A stretch of 64,000 nt of DNA, taken from NCBI GenBank assembly GCA_037954235.1, contig JBBMOA010000017.1:23590527-23654526 (forward strand). Reading direction: 5' to 3'. The translations under genes were made by a program, and so were the position numbers. This stretch comes from Aulostomus chinensis (Eukaryota; Chordata; Actinopteri; Syngnathiformes; Aulostomidae). Every line of letters begins with the position of its first letter. The first letter of the stretch is position 1. Shown in pieces: positions 51,995 through 62,620 of this stretch. The notes under the pieces were generated by a model. That model did no database searches. It saw nothing but the letters and a program-made list of their open reading frames with translations, and was not told where the DNA came from.

Positions 51995-52384
51995 GCTACT
52001 ACTACTACTACTACTCCATTCCAAGTCATGGAACGGGGTCTGGTTCAGTCCGTGGATTTGCACCATCATCTCAATCTGCGAGTCATGCCAGAACCGGCGC
52101 TCCGGATCCAGTGCACCATCCCTTCTCTATTTTTTTTTTTTTTTTATCATCTCAGCCAGCGTTGAGTTTTAAAATCAAACTGGAGCAGAAAAAGCCGTTA
52201 AATAATAATCAGAGAAGCTCCGTCACTGCTCTCCGTGCTGCCTTCTACCATATTGTTTGTCCACCTTGTTGTCAGGCACAAGACGCACCAGAAATAAAAC
52301 AAACAAAAAAAAACCAGACAGGCAGCTCACCTCCTCATTTTGAAAGGGGTCGGTCAGTCCGATTTTTATCAGTGGAAAAGGGGA
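51601..52384. mobile_element. DNA element with CCCCTTTTCCACTG inverted ends
   Basis: The left end GCCCCTTTTCCACTGGCTAA and the right end inverted (TTCCCCTTTTCCACTGATAA) match in 17 of 20 positions. The internal CAACAGGTTTAATTGGCATT CACTCCCAGGTCAAATGAC recurs, diverged, at 62330-62400 in the rock2 intron. It includes a (TAC)n tract and a poly(T). About 785 bp, no transposase motif. Confidence 0.7.
51964..52013 (+). repeat. (TAC)n trinucleotide microsatellite
   Basis: About 16 TAC units with one TGC interruption inside the 51601-52384 element. Confidence 0.93.
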
Positions 52385-53649
52385 ATCAGGGTCAGAAATA
52401 GCAGAGCCGTTGCCCCTTCCTTCTTGGTCTTTACTTGTCCACAACCAGCAAAAATGTACTTGGCCTCCTGACATGGGGATGATTCTGGTGGGTGGTAGCT
52501 AAAAGGATCCATAACAAGCCTGGATTTATTTAATGCAATATGACTGATGGAGTATTTTGAGAGATTGTTCAATCAGAGGATAAGAAAACTGTCCTAGGAC
52601 ATAAAATCCCCTCCGATTGTTCCGAAAATGATTCCCACTGAATCATCAGAAACAGAGGATACAATCTTAACCTTCACCAGCAAGTAATGGCGTGTGGGTG
52701 GAATCGTGCAATCTCTGAGTTTTCCTGTGGTTTCTATTTGTTTCCTCTTAAACTTTGCTGAATTTATTGCTACACTAGAACGTGACAGAGTGATAATCAC
52801 CCCCACTATTGACAGTTTCCCTCCCCCCGGAGCACCCTCGGCCGGCTTAAACTGTGCTTGCAACATGTAATATGGGGCCCCTGCTGTTTGAGAACATTTC
52901 AAGGCTTCCTGCACGTCCAAATGAACTCGGATGGCATGGCGATGCGGAAGCTCTGCCAACCTGCGATGGGTAGTTTCCACCGCAGGCTAGTACTTAATCT
53001 TTTCTATAATACATTAGCAGCGATGTTCCTGTCATGAGGTTGTTTGAGACTGACTGCACTGAGCTGAGAGGGGGCCGAGGGAAGCCAGCTCTTTCATAAA
53101 TAATTCTGTCGGGGCCTGCTGGGGAAGCTGCCGAGGGAAACGTAACAGAAATATTTAAACAATAAACACTGAGGAAAGTTAATTTTGAGGAAAATCTTTA
53201 CATTTGCTCTGGTATTTCCACAGATCTTGCCAAGTTCCTTTTTAATTTTATTTATTTTTGCCAAATTTAAAACCAGCGTCGTGCTTGATCTGATGTGATG
53301 CTTCAGTTTGAGTAGATGTCATAAAAAAAAACAACAACAACGGAAAAAAACACCAAAACAAACCCGTCCAGCGTGATCTGATCCGGTTACACCAGGACGT
53401 GAGCCTGTGAGCTTGGATGCTATCGAACAAAGCCAGCATTTAGTTTACTCTCCTGTGGAGACGGTACGGGACGGTATTGTCACATGCCAGAAGCTTCCTG
53501 GTGGGTTGAAACGAAACCTTTTGCCTTCATTCCAAACTGTTGATCTGGTTATGTTGCCAAAATAACGAGCACTTACTCAAAGAAAAAGAAAAGACAGGAA
53601 GTTGAAGGGGAATACAAGTGGATGTCAGTAACTGTATTATGACAGAGCC

Positions 53650-53975
53650 CCGGAGTGGTCTTGTTCCCACAACTCTCTCGTGTAGCGGCCACGAACTGGT
53701 TCCCTAAATTTAGTCAGTCGTTCCTTCAGTTCGATTATTTTCTTTTTATGATTTTCAAACAAGTTATGTACTGTGGCCCCTCTAAAACCCCGCGATTGAG
53801 GGAGCTCGTTCTACTGTGTGTCCTCAAAATGACAAAACTGTGGGAACACGTTTATACCTTGTGCTTAAAAATTGAGTAAACTGAGGGAACTAGTTGTATC
53901 TCGTGGCCTCAAAATAACAACAATGGAGGGGGGGGGGGGTATTTTAAATCTCATGCCTTCACTAAAACATTTCTC
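53650..53975. mobile_element. Foldback-subrepeat element, copy 3
   Basis: The left arm has TCTTGTTCCCACAACTCTCT and GCGGCCACGAACTGGTTCCC. The right arm has inverted units: GTGGGAACACGTTTATACCT TGTG and GGGAACTAGTTGTATCTCGT GGCCTCAAAATAAC. It matches the palindromic plan of the copy at 9655-10015. A G-run (53928-53939) interrupts it. Confidence 0.6.
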
Positions 53976-54229
53976 CACGGGCCTCGTACTGTGACCCCCC
54001 CCCCCCCAACATCCTTCGTGGTTCAGTCCATCCACGAAGGCCGTGTGATTTGCGACACTGCTGGCAAAACGAGACACAATGTCTCGCTTTGCGGTGTCGT
54101 CCTCCCTCACTCCTCTCCCTGTAGCCGTCGTTTCCTTTCATCCTGTCATGCCTGTTCCCAAATGACAAATCACTCATTCATGTACGCAGAGACACACGTC
54201 CACGGGATGCAGTGTGGGAGATGTCTGTT

Positions 54230-54231
<2 letters not shown>

Positions 54232-54271
<40 letters not shown>
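54232..54271 (+). repeat. (GT)n microsatellite
   Basis: About 20 GT units in the putative sobp 3'UTR. Confidence 0.93.
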
Positions 54272-54273
<2 letters not shown>

Positions 54274-54794
54274 TGAGGCAGGTGCAAGCAGAAATCCCAG
54301 CTGGGGTAGAGGAGTGCTGGCTCAGACGGAGCGCGGTGCAACTCTATCTGTCGCCTGTTAGTCAGGTATTCGGCTTCGCTCGCCTCTTGCCAAGCGCCGG
54401 CTTTGGTGTCACTTTAAGCATTTCCTTGTCCTTGCTTCAAGTCACTCCACATAAAGGCGGTGAAAAATTTTTTTTTTTTTTTTTTAAGCTGCCTTTTATC
54501 CTGTTGGCCTTTAACTGAATCGTCTGTTCATTCCTTTGCTGAAAAAGTACAGACATCCATCGGTAGAGGGCGCTGCGATCCTGAAATTACAGGAGGAGGA
54601 TAAAGGAACACAGACGTATCGGCGCCCTCGTGTTCTCTGTGCAGTCATGAGGCGTCTCACCCTGAATCGCGAGCGCTCGTCACCTGGGAACTGGACGGTG
54701 GAGTTGCGTCAGCGCAGCTTCACAAATCAGGAAATGACACAAATCCAAGAGGTCATGGTCACCGGTTTGACTGCAAAACACAACCAGTGCTACT

Positions 54795-54816
54795 CCCCCC
54801 CCCCCCCCCCCCCCCA
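54795..54816 (+). repeat. Poly(C) tract
   Basis: About 22 consecutive C residues (G-run on the minus strand). It can form an i-motif or G-quadruplex. Confidence 0.9.
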
Positions 54817-54899
54817 TATTCTTTCCATTTTGTGAACGGTTCGAAATGTTAACACCCACTCTATGTACATTTACGAAGTCCCACGGGTATTTTTTTTTT

Positions 54900-55350
54900 T
54901 TTGAAAGCATTGACAGCTAACAGTTGCTAGCATCTAAAAGAGTTAGCAGGACAGCTAACAGGCAAAACCTGGCGTGAGGACGCGTTTGTCCTTAAATCCC
55001 AGAGTGGAACTTTCCTATCAAGTTGAATGACAGCCAGCCGCTGGAGGACAGTACTAATCTGGCTCAGTCCAAAGGAGAAAAAAACAAACATATCCAACAG
55101 CGTCTCAAGGGCCTAATAATTAACATGAGCTGGTGTGACTCATGTACTTCCACTCTCTCTGTTAGCTTTGCTGTGCTAAGGCTAGTTAAGCATCCTGTTA
55201 ATGATGAAGCTACAGCTAAATGCCGGGCTAGCATAAGTACTGGAGGAAAGTGCTAATCCGGCTCGGTCCAAAGGTTTGGAAAAAAGAAAGAAAAAAATCA
55301 ACCAGCATCTCAAGAGCCTAATAATTAACAAGCTACTCTCTCTCCAGTGG
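54900..55350. mobile_element. MITE family 2, internally duplicated copy
   Basis: Two tandem versions of the same internal block: CTAATCTGGCTCAGTCCAAA (55057) to CTCAAGGGCCTAATAATTAA, and CTAATCCGGCTCGGTCCAAA (55253) to CTCAAGAGCCTAATAATTAA. They are about 195 bp apart and differ at several positions, so the duplication is not recent. Flanking GCTAAGCTATGCTAGG and GCTAGTTAAGC motifs belong to the family. Confidence 0.65.
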
Positions 55351-55597
55351 TATGCTAAGCTATGCTAGGTGTCGCTGTCGGTTTGGATTCTTGTCTCACC
55401 CTCAGCAAGAAATCAAGTATGTGTCTTTGGGATTTAAGGTTATTATTATTATTTTTGGTATGTTGTGGTGCCGCCATCTTCTTGACTTTTCTCTAAATGA
55501 GTCTGTTTTTTTCTGTAGCAGAAAATTCTTGTTGGTTTCGAAGGGCAGAAGAAAGTTGTTTGTTGATGATGATGAAATGTAGCGTCACGCTTGACTC

Positions 55598-55653
55598 GCA
55601 CTCACTCACACACACACACTCACTCACTCACACACACACACACACACACACAC
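55598..55653 (+). repeat. (CA)n/(CACT)n microsatellite
   Basis: CA repeat interspersed with CACT units in the putative 3'UTR. Confidence 0.92.
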
Positions 55654-56111
55654 GCACTCTACACAGACAGACAGAACATGTATATTTGATGCTATTCTGT
55701 ACGATGTTGTGTTGACGTTAAAAAGCCTACCCCCCCCATAGACGCCCCTACCCGCCCCTCTGAATCCATGCTTGCGATGGCAAAAAAACAGACTTGTGAC
55801 GAATCTCCAGCATTCCTTGATGATGATGATGGACTACAGGCCTGGTCCACCACCTGAATTATGCAATGACAACCAACGCCATCCCTGATACTGAGACTGG
55901 CTCGTCCGCAGACGAAGTTAAAAACACGACACGACTTCATGTTAATTTTCAGAAACATCGGAGAAGTTGCCTTAACTCTTGCTTGTATAATCTCTACAGT
56001 TAAGACAATGATGCTCGCTTGTGAAGAAGACTCTGCCTTCTTTGTACAAAAGGAAATATACCAGAAACGACAACTTTGTTATCTTGCTAGTGTCAATGTA
56101 TAGATGATCAG

Positions 56112-56136
56112 CTTTTTTTTTTTTTTTTTTTTTTTC
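56112..56136 (+). repeat. Poly(T) tract
   Basis: About 25 T residues. In sense orientation this is a long U-run in the putative 3'UTR. Confidence 0.9.
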
Positions 56137-56574
56137 TGTATCTTGTATGGACCGTCACACTTTTTGCTAAGAAGAAATCCCGACCTCCTTGTTCCTAAAC
56201 ATCCGATCCGTTCAACGTTTTAACTTGTGGTGGACTGTCGATCTTTTTGTGTACATTTTATAGTATTATTTATTGTTGACAAGTTTTTGCATTTGCAAAT
56301 AACAAAACAAAACACAAAAAAAAAAAAAAAATAGGTGAAGAGTTGGTTTGACCTGAGCATTCGATTCCAATGTAAATGCCTGGTGAACAGTGAAATGCTT
56401 TTTTAATTATTAAAACTGAGAAAAACGGTGATATGAGGAGATGATCTTCTGCCTTTTTATTATGACGTTGTAACATGTACATAAACACGTGGCCGGAATG
56501 GCTTTGGAAAATAATCTCTTTTATTTTGTGTTGTAACAGTATTGGTTTTATCCCGTGAATTGCTCATGAAGACA

Positions 56575-56580
56575 AATAAA
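56575..56580 (+). terminator. sobp: Probable sobp polyadenylation signal
   Basis: AATAAA, immediately repeated as AATAAATAAG, is followed within 25 bases by CACACACATCTCTTGTTTCA, a plausible cleavage region with a U-rich downstream part. It is the first AATAAA after the repeat-poor 56-kb segment and precedes a change to intergenic-looking sequence. Other AATAAA hexamers occur upstream (for example near 53160). Confidence 0.5.
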
Positions 56581-56600
56581 TAAGAGGCACACACACATCT

Positions 56601-59600
56601 CTTGTTTCATATCTCTTTAAATACAAGTGGAACGGGACAAGAATAATTCGAACCGTCCAGAATTAGGTGAAATCACCATGAAGAACTTGCATGTGAATTT
56701 CAGGAAAAAGTGATATTGAGAAGTTTGTGCTGTAAAATTGGGGAAAACTGTAGTAGAAAGAAAGAAAGCCCTGATGTGTAACGCTCTTTTTCACGTCTCA
56801 TTACTGCCGTTGACAGTCTCCGACGTGTTTATTGGCCGTGTGACGTTCAAAGGCCCATCTTCTGCTAACAAATCCTTTGGGTTATGCCATTGTGATGAGA
56901 AAAAGTCAGAAAAACAAACCCCCAAAAAATAAGGAATCATTCATGATTAATTTCGGCTTTGGTTATCAGTTATCACTTATTGGTACTCATGATTGCCTCG
57001 GTGATGCTTGTCAGTAATTAAAAGAACAAGCCTTTATTTATTTTTAAGGAAATACTCTTATTATTGCTCATTTTATTTTTTTAACACCTGAGGAGCAGAG
57101 ATTTTCACTTCTGTCCTGCCCGAACTAGTTAGCTGCTAGTTAGCCTAGCTGCGATGAACGCTAGCACAGTTGGGGGTGAGTCAAAAAACAAGTCTTTGTT
57201 TGAAATTTGTACCCAAAATGGTCTTTGCTTGCATTAATAGAGCTCGAGTTGTCGTTTTATTTAAAAAAAAAACATGTATTTGATGACGTGTGAGCGGTTT
57301 TCCTCAGTGCTCAATTGCTAGCCTTACTTTCAGCTAAGCTAACTATTAGCTGTCACGTTGGGGTCTGGAGCTCCGTAAAGGACACAGGAAGGAGAGAGGG
57401 GTCTCTGTCTGCTTCTCTGGCTCTAAAGATGTTGACCAGACGAGCAAATCTCCCTCAAAAGTTGTTGTGTTCCTTTAAATTGCTCAAATACGAGCTAATA
57501 AAAACATCAGCCCTTTATTTATTTATTTATTTTTGTTACCCGAATTAAAAGAACTCAAATTCATCACCATTGGAAGATGATATAGAGGCAATCTGACAAG
57601 ACCTATTTCAGAATCAGCCCCACCTACAGAGAGAGAAGTGTTTGTAATAATCAGTGTAATGAGGACCCTTGAAGGTGTCCTTGACTCTGGCGTGGCTGTG
57701 CAGAACTTGTGAATTCGGCGGTTTTATGGCGCCATCTTGTGGCCAAGTGCGAGTACTGCTGGTGGAGATCTTGATGGGATTGCCTTGGTTTCTATATCAC
57801 ATAATCAAGCTACAGGTGGACTCCATACAAAACAGGGCAGTCCTTCATTTTTTTGTTTACAGTCTGTATATATATATATATACATATATATAATTAATTT
57901 ATACATCAATAAATTATAATTATCAGTCACAATAAAATACTTAAAAATCATGAGAATCATTCGCAGACATGCAACTGACAGCGTTCCACAGGGGCTCAGA
58001 AAAAACAAAAAAACAAGGCTCTTTGGGGAATTAAATAATTCAGATAATACAACTAACAAATAAAACGACAACAACAAAGAGGCTGCTAGCACCCCTGGCC
58101 CTGCACCTGTATCCTAAAGTCCAAAAACCCAGTGACACCTGTGTTGTTGTTTTTTTTCCTGCAATCAGCATTTGAACCATCCATCCATCCATCGTCTTCC
58201 GCTTATTCCTTACTAGTAAGGGTCGTGGGGGGGGGGGGGGGTGGAGCCTATCCCAGCATCTACGGGCGAGAGGCGGGGTTCACCCTGTACAGGTCGCCAG
58301 TCCATGGCAGGGCCAACACAGAGAGACTAACAACCATTCACTCTCACATTCATACCTACGGTCAATTTAGAGTATCAATCAGCCTCGTCCCCAATTGCAT
58401 GTCTTTGGACTGTGGAGGAAGCTGGAGTACCAGAGAGAACCCACGCAGGAACGGGGAGAACATGGAGACTCACACAGAAAGATCCCGTGCCCAAGCCCGA
58501 GCTGGGACTCGAACCCGGAACCTTCTTGCTGTGAGGCCACAGTGCGAACCACTGCAGCACCGTGCAGCCCCAGCATTTGAACCAATTCAGACAAACTATC
58601 TTTACTGGTGTAAAGGTATGACGTGTCCGGAGGAAGTCAAACTGATCCTCTGGCGTGTTGATACATCAGCGTGGTGAGACGTCAGGCGTGACGGCCCATG
58701 TGTGCTGATACGAATATGAACCTTGAGTGGGTTTGATCCAGCGTGGATGCAGCCGGTCGGAGGACAACGTGGAGGAAACCACACCTCCTAAAGGGGTTGT
58801 GTGTGTGTTTTTTCTGAGCTGCTGTTGTAACTTTCACCCAATCCCTTCCTTCCTGATCAGCTGGGACGGCCTCCTCACCTGGGCGCACCACCACCTGGGA
58901 GGAGTCGCACAGCTCCTACAGGTTATTGCTCTTGTACTCCATCTTGTCTTACTTTAAAAAAAACAACAACAATCAAAAAAATGCACAAAACACACGAACC
59001 TGACGGGAAGTGAAGAGACCGAAACAAGAACAAGCATGTTGACAGGGTGTGTTTTAGTGTCTTCTCTGTAGGTGGCGCTCATGTGTTTGTTAAGTCACCT
59101 CACTGCTCCTCTTGGGTTTAACATTATCAAATGCTTTCTTTTTTTTTCAAATTCTTTTTTTGTTTAATCAGCACAAAACTTTGGGCTGGGCGCCGTGAAA
59201 TTCCCCCGAGTCGTCAGTGACCTGAGGTGGAGCGTTGCTGGACGCATCATCAGCTGACTAAACCACCTCAGAGGTTGATGGGGGTGAAAATGGCTACCAG
59301 CACTTTATTTGATTGGCTCTTTTTATTTTTTAGCCAAATTGTATTCATTAAATTGCAGACCAGGCCAAGAAAAATAGTAACAATCAGGAGTTTTCACGCC
59401 TCCATCCCCACCCCGTCTACCCACAGGATAAAAAAATGGATGACGAACAACATTTAAAAAAAATAAGATAAAATAATTCAGCTGTCTTTTCTGATTAACA
59501 AGATGATTACGTCATCAATTCAGAGAAACAGGAAAGAATTTTTTTTTCCTCGTGGAAATTTAAGTCATTAATATAAAAGCATGTTGCATTCATGCAAGAA

Positions 59601-60040
59601 AAAAAAATCCTGAATATATGAATTTGGATGATTTTAATGCAAAATTAAAAATCTGCCCTGAAATACTTGGATTGATAATTTGTCATGAAAAAAAATATAT
59701 AAATTGTATCCTGTGTTTCAGCCCTTTGTTGCTTCATTAATGACATCATTTCATCATCGATTTAGCAAAAAAAAGTCAAAAATATCTTATTTTCCCGGTG
59801 AAATCTTATGTCATTAATATGAATGTGTTCATTCACATTCGCTAAATTAAAAAAAAAGACCACAAACCTTGTTTTTTTTCTTCCTTAAACGAGCTGTTTT
59901 ATTAAAAGGAACTATTAACTTAAAAAAATATATAACAAAAATTAAAAAAAATGTTTTTTTTTCCTCATTAAATGTATTTTTGTGTGTGGAAGGAAATGTG
60001 GATGTTTAAAGCGTGAGGCAGGTGGTGGTGGTGGGGGACA
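56601..60040. other. sobp-rock2 intergenic region
   Basis: No coding exon was recognised. It includes a possible MITE family 2 relic (about 57110-57480, with CTAGTTAGCTGCTAGTTAGC and AGCTAAGCTAACTATTAGCT), a (TA)n tract (57869-57890), a retroelement fragment (58172-58569), two CACCTG E-boxes near 58876-58897 and a strongly A/T-rich segment (59440-59970) with many A- and T-runs. The last part before 60040 leads into the CpG-rich rock2 promoter. Confidence 0.75.
58172..58569 (-). mobile_element. Fish retroelement with tRNA-like head and (CATC)n tail
   Basis: On the minus strand it begins GGGGCTGCACGGTGCTGCAG TGG (A-box-like) and has GGGTTCGAGTCCC (a good B-box), the layout of a tRNA-derived promoter. 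The body includes the highly recognisable CAGTCCAAAGACATGCAATT, GGACTGGCGACCTGTACAGG and GGCTGAT-type phrases, and ends in a (GGAT)n tail (CCATCCATCCATCC on the plus strand, 58177-58193). A C/G-run at about 58228-58241 interrupts it. It is a common element in teleosts; whether to call it a SINE or a LINE 3' end needs a repeat library. Confidence 0.75.
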
Positions 60041-60642
60041 TGAGGACAAGATGCATCATGGGTAACTGAGTCCTCGGGGTGTGTTGATGTCAGGGGGAGG
60101 AGAGAGAACTCCAGAGGCGAGTGAGTGAGTGTGTGTGTGTCGGCGTGTGTAGACGCGAGTGTACCGTCAGGAACCGGAGCCGCTGGAGGGTTTTGTGTGT
60201 GTGTGGAGGGGGGAAGTTTTATTTTTTCGTGAATAAATAACTTTAAAAACAGGAGGAGAACAAATGCTGAAAATGCGTGAAGAACTCCAGGAAGAGAGCT
60301 CACTGAGGACCCAGCGCGGGAGAGCGGACGTTATCGCCCCCTCGGATGAGTTGTGGCAGCGCCGGGGATAAACCACCACACTCACGGACTTCCACAGTTT
60401 TTGAATGGGGTGAAACGAGGCGGAATTCGGGTTTGAAAACCGAGTCTTGAGGTATTTCCAGGAGGCTAAAGACACACACAAAAACCCTAAAAAAAAAGGG
60501 GGAAAGAGGAGGTGAGGAGAGGAGAGGGGGCAAAGAAAACGCCCTGCCGCCGCCGCCGCCTGTTGCTGGGAATTCAAACTTTAATCGTCGAGTTGGAGGA
60601 GAGAAGAGGAGGAGGAGGAGGTGGAGGGGGAAGGAAAAAAAG

Positions 60643-60699
60643 ATGGAAATCGAGATGATAAGCGTCCCGTTATTGGCTACAACCCGCGGCGCTAGCTAG
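60643..60699 (+). promoter_or_regulatory. Upstream ORF in putative rock2 5'UTR (18 codons)
   Basis: ATG at 60643 in a good context (A at -3, G at +4) opens 18 codons ending at TAG 60697-60699, well before the main ATG. The peptide is not recognisable. It would act only if transcription starts upstream of 60643. Confidence 0.3.
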
Positions 60700-60734
60700 G
60701 TGAAGGCCCGCCGACTCGCCCGTGTTTTTGTGGG

Positions 60735-60736
<2 letters not shown>

Positions 60737-60780
<44 letters not shown>
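60737..60780 (+). repeat. (TC)n microsatellite
   Basis: About 22 TC units (polypyrimidine on the sense strand) about 200 bases upstream of the rock2 start codon. Homopurine-homopyrimidine tracts near promoters can form triplex DNA. Confidence 0.95.
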
Positions 60781-60782
<2 letters not shown>

Positions 60783-60980
60783 GGCTTTGGGCAGATTTTC
60801 CTCCTCATTGTGAGCGGTGTTCCTGGGTGGGCTGCTGGGCCAGGCCCTCGGCCATTAGCCGCCAACGAACAAGTTTCCACCAAAAGAAAAAGAAAGAAAA
60901 CGTTGCAGTTTTTTTTTTGTTTATTTTTTTTTTTAGGGGGGGGGGGGGGTTCTCAACTTTTAATGACCGACGCCGCAGAC

Positions 60981-61079
60981 ATGTCGCAGGGCGCCGAGAG
61001 GAGGATGGAACCCCGGCTGAAGAAGCTGGAGGACATGATCCGGAACCCCAGGTCTGCCGTGAACCTGGAAAGTTTGCTG
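60981..61079 (+). CDS. rock2: Rho-associated kinase 2, first coding exon (33 codons)
   Basis: Encodes the extreme N-terminus of ROCK2, a Ser/Thr kinase activated by RhoA-GTP that controls actomyosin contraction. The sequence MSQGAERRMEPRLKKLEDMI then RNPRSAVNLESLL matches the N-terminal capped helix segment (human ROCK2 has [20 protein letters not shown]), which precedes and contributes to kinase dimerisation. The exon ends at the same place as in the family (LL before the Asp-Gly/Ser of the next exon), with donor CTG/GTGAGT in phase 0. An in-frame ATG at 60963 would add MTDAAD. It has a poor context (T at -3), and relatives start with MS, so 60981 is preferred. The kinase domain and everything after it lie beyond the window. 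ROCK1 is less likely because its N-terminus differs. Fish have rock2a and rock2b, and the copy here is not assigned. Confidence 0.85.
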
Positions 61080-62299
61080 GTGAGTCCTGAAGGAGGGACG
61101 CATGCATGCATGTCATTTATTATTCATCGTGCCGTGTTGACTCTGAAACGCTGCTGCACTCACGTTGCAGAACCTGGGTAAACCCTCATCCGTCCTTTAT
61201 TTCATCTTATTGCCTGAAATTGTAACCTGCTGCGAGCTTTTAGCACCGGTCTGTTTCACCTCAGACAGGATGAGGCCATGCCAGAACTGTCCCTCATTCC
61301 AGGGACCCACGATAATATCGGCAGTCAAGATATATCTGTATCGGATGATGGCCGATATATTGACAGTTTTGCTCTTTTTTTCCCCCTCCCTTTTGGTGAT
61401 GAGGAACATTTGTGGTACATGTAAGTTGGTTTTTTTTAACTTAATGTTTTGGAAATTAAGAAAAACTTAAAATACGAATAGAAGCAGAGACGGGGTATGG
61501 GATCTGGGAAAACCTGAATACTAGCTGGGATCAGGACCGTGGAACCGCCGATCGATGGGCGCAGCTCTGATGGATTACATTCAACTACATTTTCAGTTTA
61601 AGACATTCGGTGTGCAAGTTTTGCTGGTTGGTTTGCCACGGCCGTAAGCAGAATGTCAACAGCAGTGAAAATAATCAAAAAAGTATCAGAAGTCAGGAGA
61701 TGTGGATCAGAACATCCTGTCTCACGTAGGCTTGTTTTTTACAGATGTTACCAACAGAAGGGAATATTGGTTAATGCCCCCCCCCCAAAATAAATAAATA
61801 AAATCCAGTATCACACATCTGTACTTCAGTTTTCTCATCGCCTTCGTGACAGTTTCTCATCCATCCTGTAATCAGATGTGGCGTTGGCGGTGTGACCATG
61901 TGGCGTCTGAACTACAAGATAGACCTGATTATTAGTTTAAGGCCGAGTGCAGACGGGCCAGTTTGAGGATCCGTGAATCCGTGGACGCAGATTAGGATTA
62001 ACTAGTGAAGAATGTGCAGGTCTCTCTTTGGTGTTTTTTTTTTTGGTGGAGTCGGACCTCCCGCCTGGGTAACAGCCGGGTCCTGCTCTATCGTCCCGAA
62101 GCTCCTAGACTCCTTCCTCCTGCGCCGCCACACTTTTGGGTTGTTGATATTTTGCTGAGGGGGGATGTTAAAATTGTGGGCAGGTTTCTCTCCCCTCAGA
62201 GTTCTGATGGCTAAAGCTGACTGCACAACTCAGGAGTGTTTGATGAGACTACAGATGTCCTCCAAAGACACGCAGCTGTACGTCACATAAACAGCGTGT

Positions 62300-62620
62300 T
62301 GCCTACCCTGGCTGAGTACTGTACTCGTCCTTGCTGTGGGAACAGGTTTAATTGGCCCTCAGTTCCAGGTCCAGTGACCCAGCAGTACACGCAGGCATTC
62401 ATTGGTTAATTGGCATAAATGGGAACACAAAACCCCGCCAAACGCGGTGACTTGCACCGCCGTCGATCCACGCGTGACCGGCTGTCAGAGCTCCACTGTC
62501 AGCGACACACAAGGAGCAATGAGAGCTTGTCGCCTCCTTCGGTAACTGCGTTCCAGCAGTGGCGCTTCAACATCGGCTTGAACAACAACAACAAAAAAAC
62601 TGCGACCGGAAGGCCGTCAC
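62300..62620 (+). repeat. Fragment related to the 51601-52384 DNA element
   Basis: GGGAACAGGTTTAATTGGCC, CTCAGTTCCAGGTCCAGTGA and GGTTAATTGGCATAAATGGG parallel the internal sequence at 51655-51760 with the same order and spacing. The terminal CCCCTTTTCC is not clear on either side. Confidence 0.5.

Larger units (their letters stand above)
50979..56600 (+). other. sobp: Putative sobp terminal exon: 3'UTR
   Basis: Starts after a strong acceptor at 50978 and would end about 20 bases after the AATAAA at 56575. It contains a (CA)n tract, a DNA element (51601-52384), a (TAC)n tract (51964-52013), a foldback element copy, a (GT)n tract, a C-run, a MITE family 2 tandem and a T-run. The last 600 bases (55980-56590) are AU-rich and repeat-poor with TATTTATTGTTGAC near 56267 and TGTACATAAAC near 56476, as often seen near 3' ends. 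The start codon at its first base opens a 124-codon frame that is mostly CA-repeat and is not credited as coding. The 5.6-kb length is inferred; an earlier poly(A) site (for example AATAAA near 53160) is possible. Confidence 0.5.
60040..60980 (+). promoter_or_regulatory. rock2: rock2 promoter and 5'UTR
   Basis: A CpG-rich, TATA-less region directly upstream of the rock2 start codon, contrasting with the A/T-rich DNA before 59970. It contains CCGCCGCCGCCGCC near 60546, a purine-rich stretch (60480-60655), a (TC)n tract (60737-60780), T-runs and a 14-base G-run (60936-60949). T-rich sequence followed by TTTTAG at 60931-60936 resembles a splice acceptor, so part of this could be a 5'UTR intron. 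A short upstream ORF lies at 60643-60699. Confidence 0.55.
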
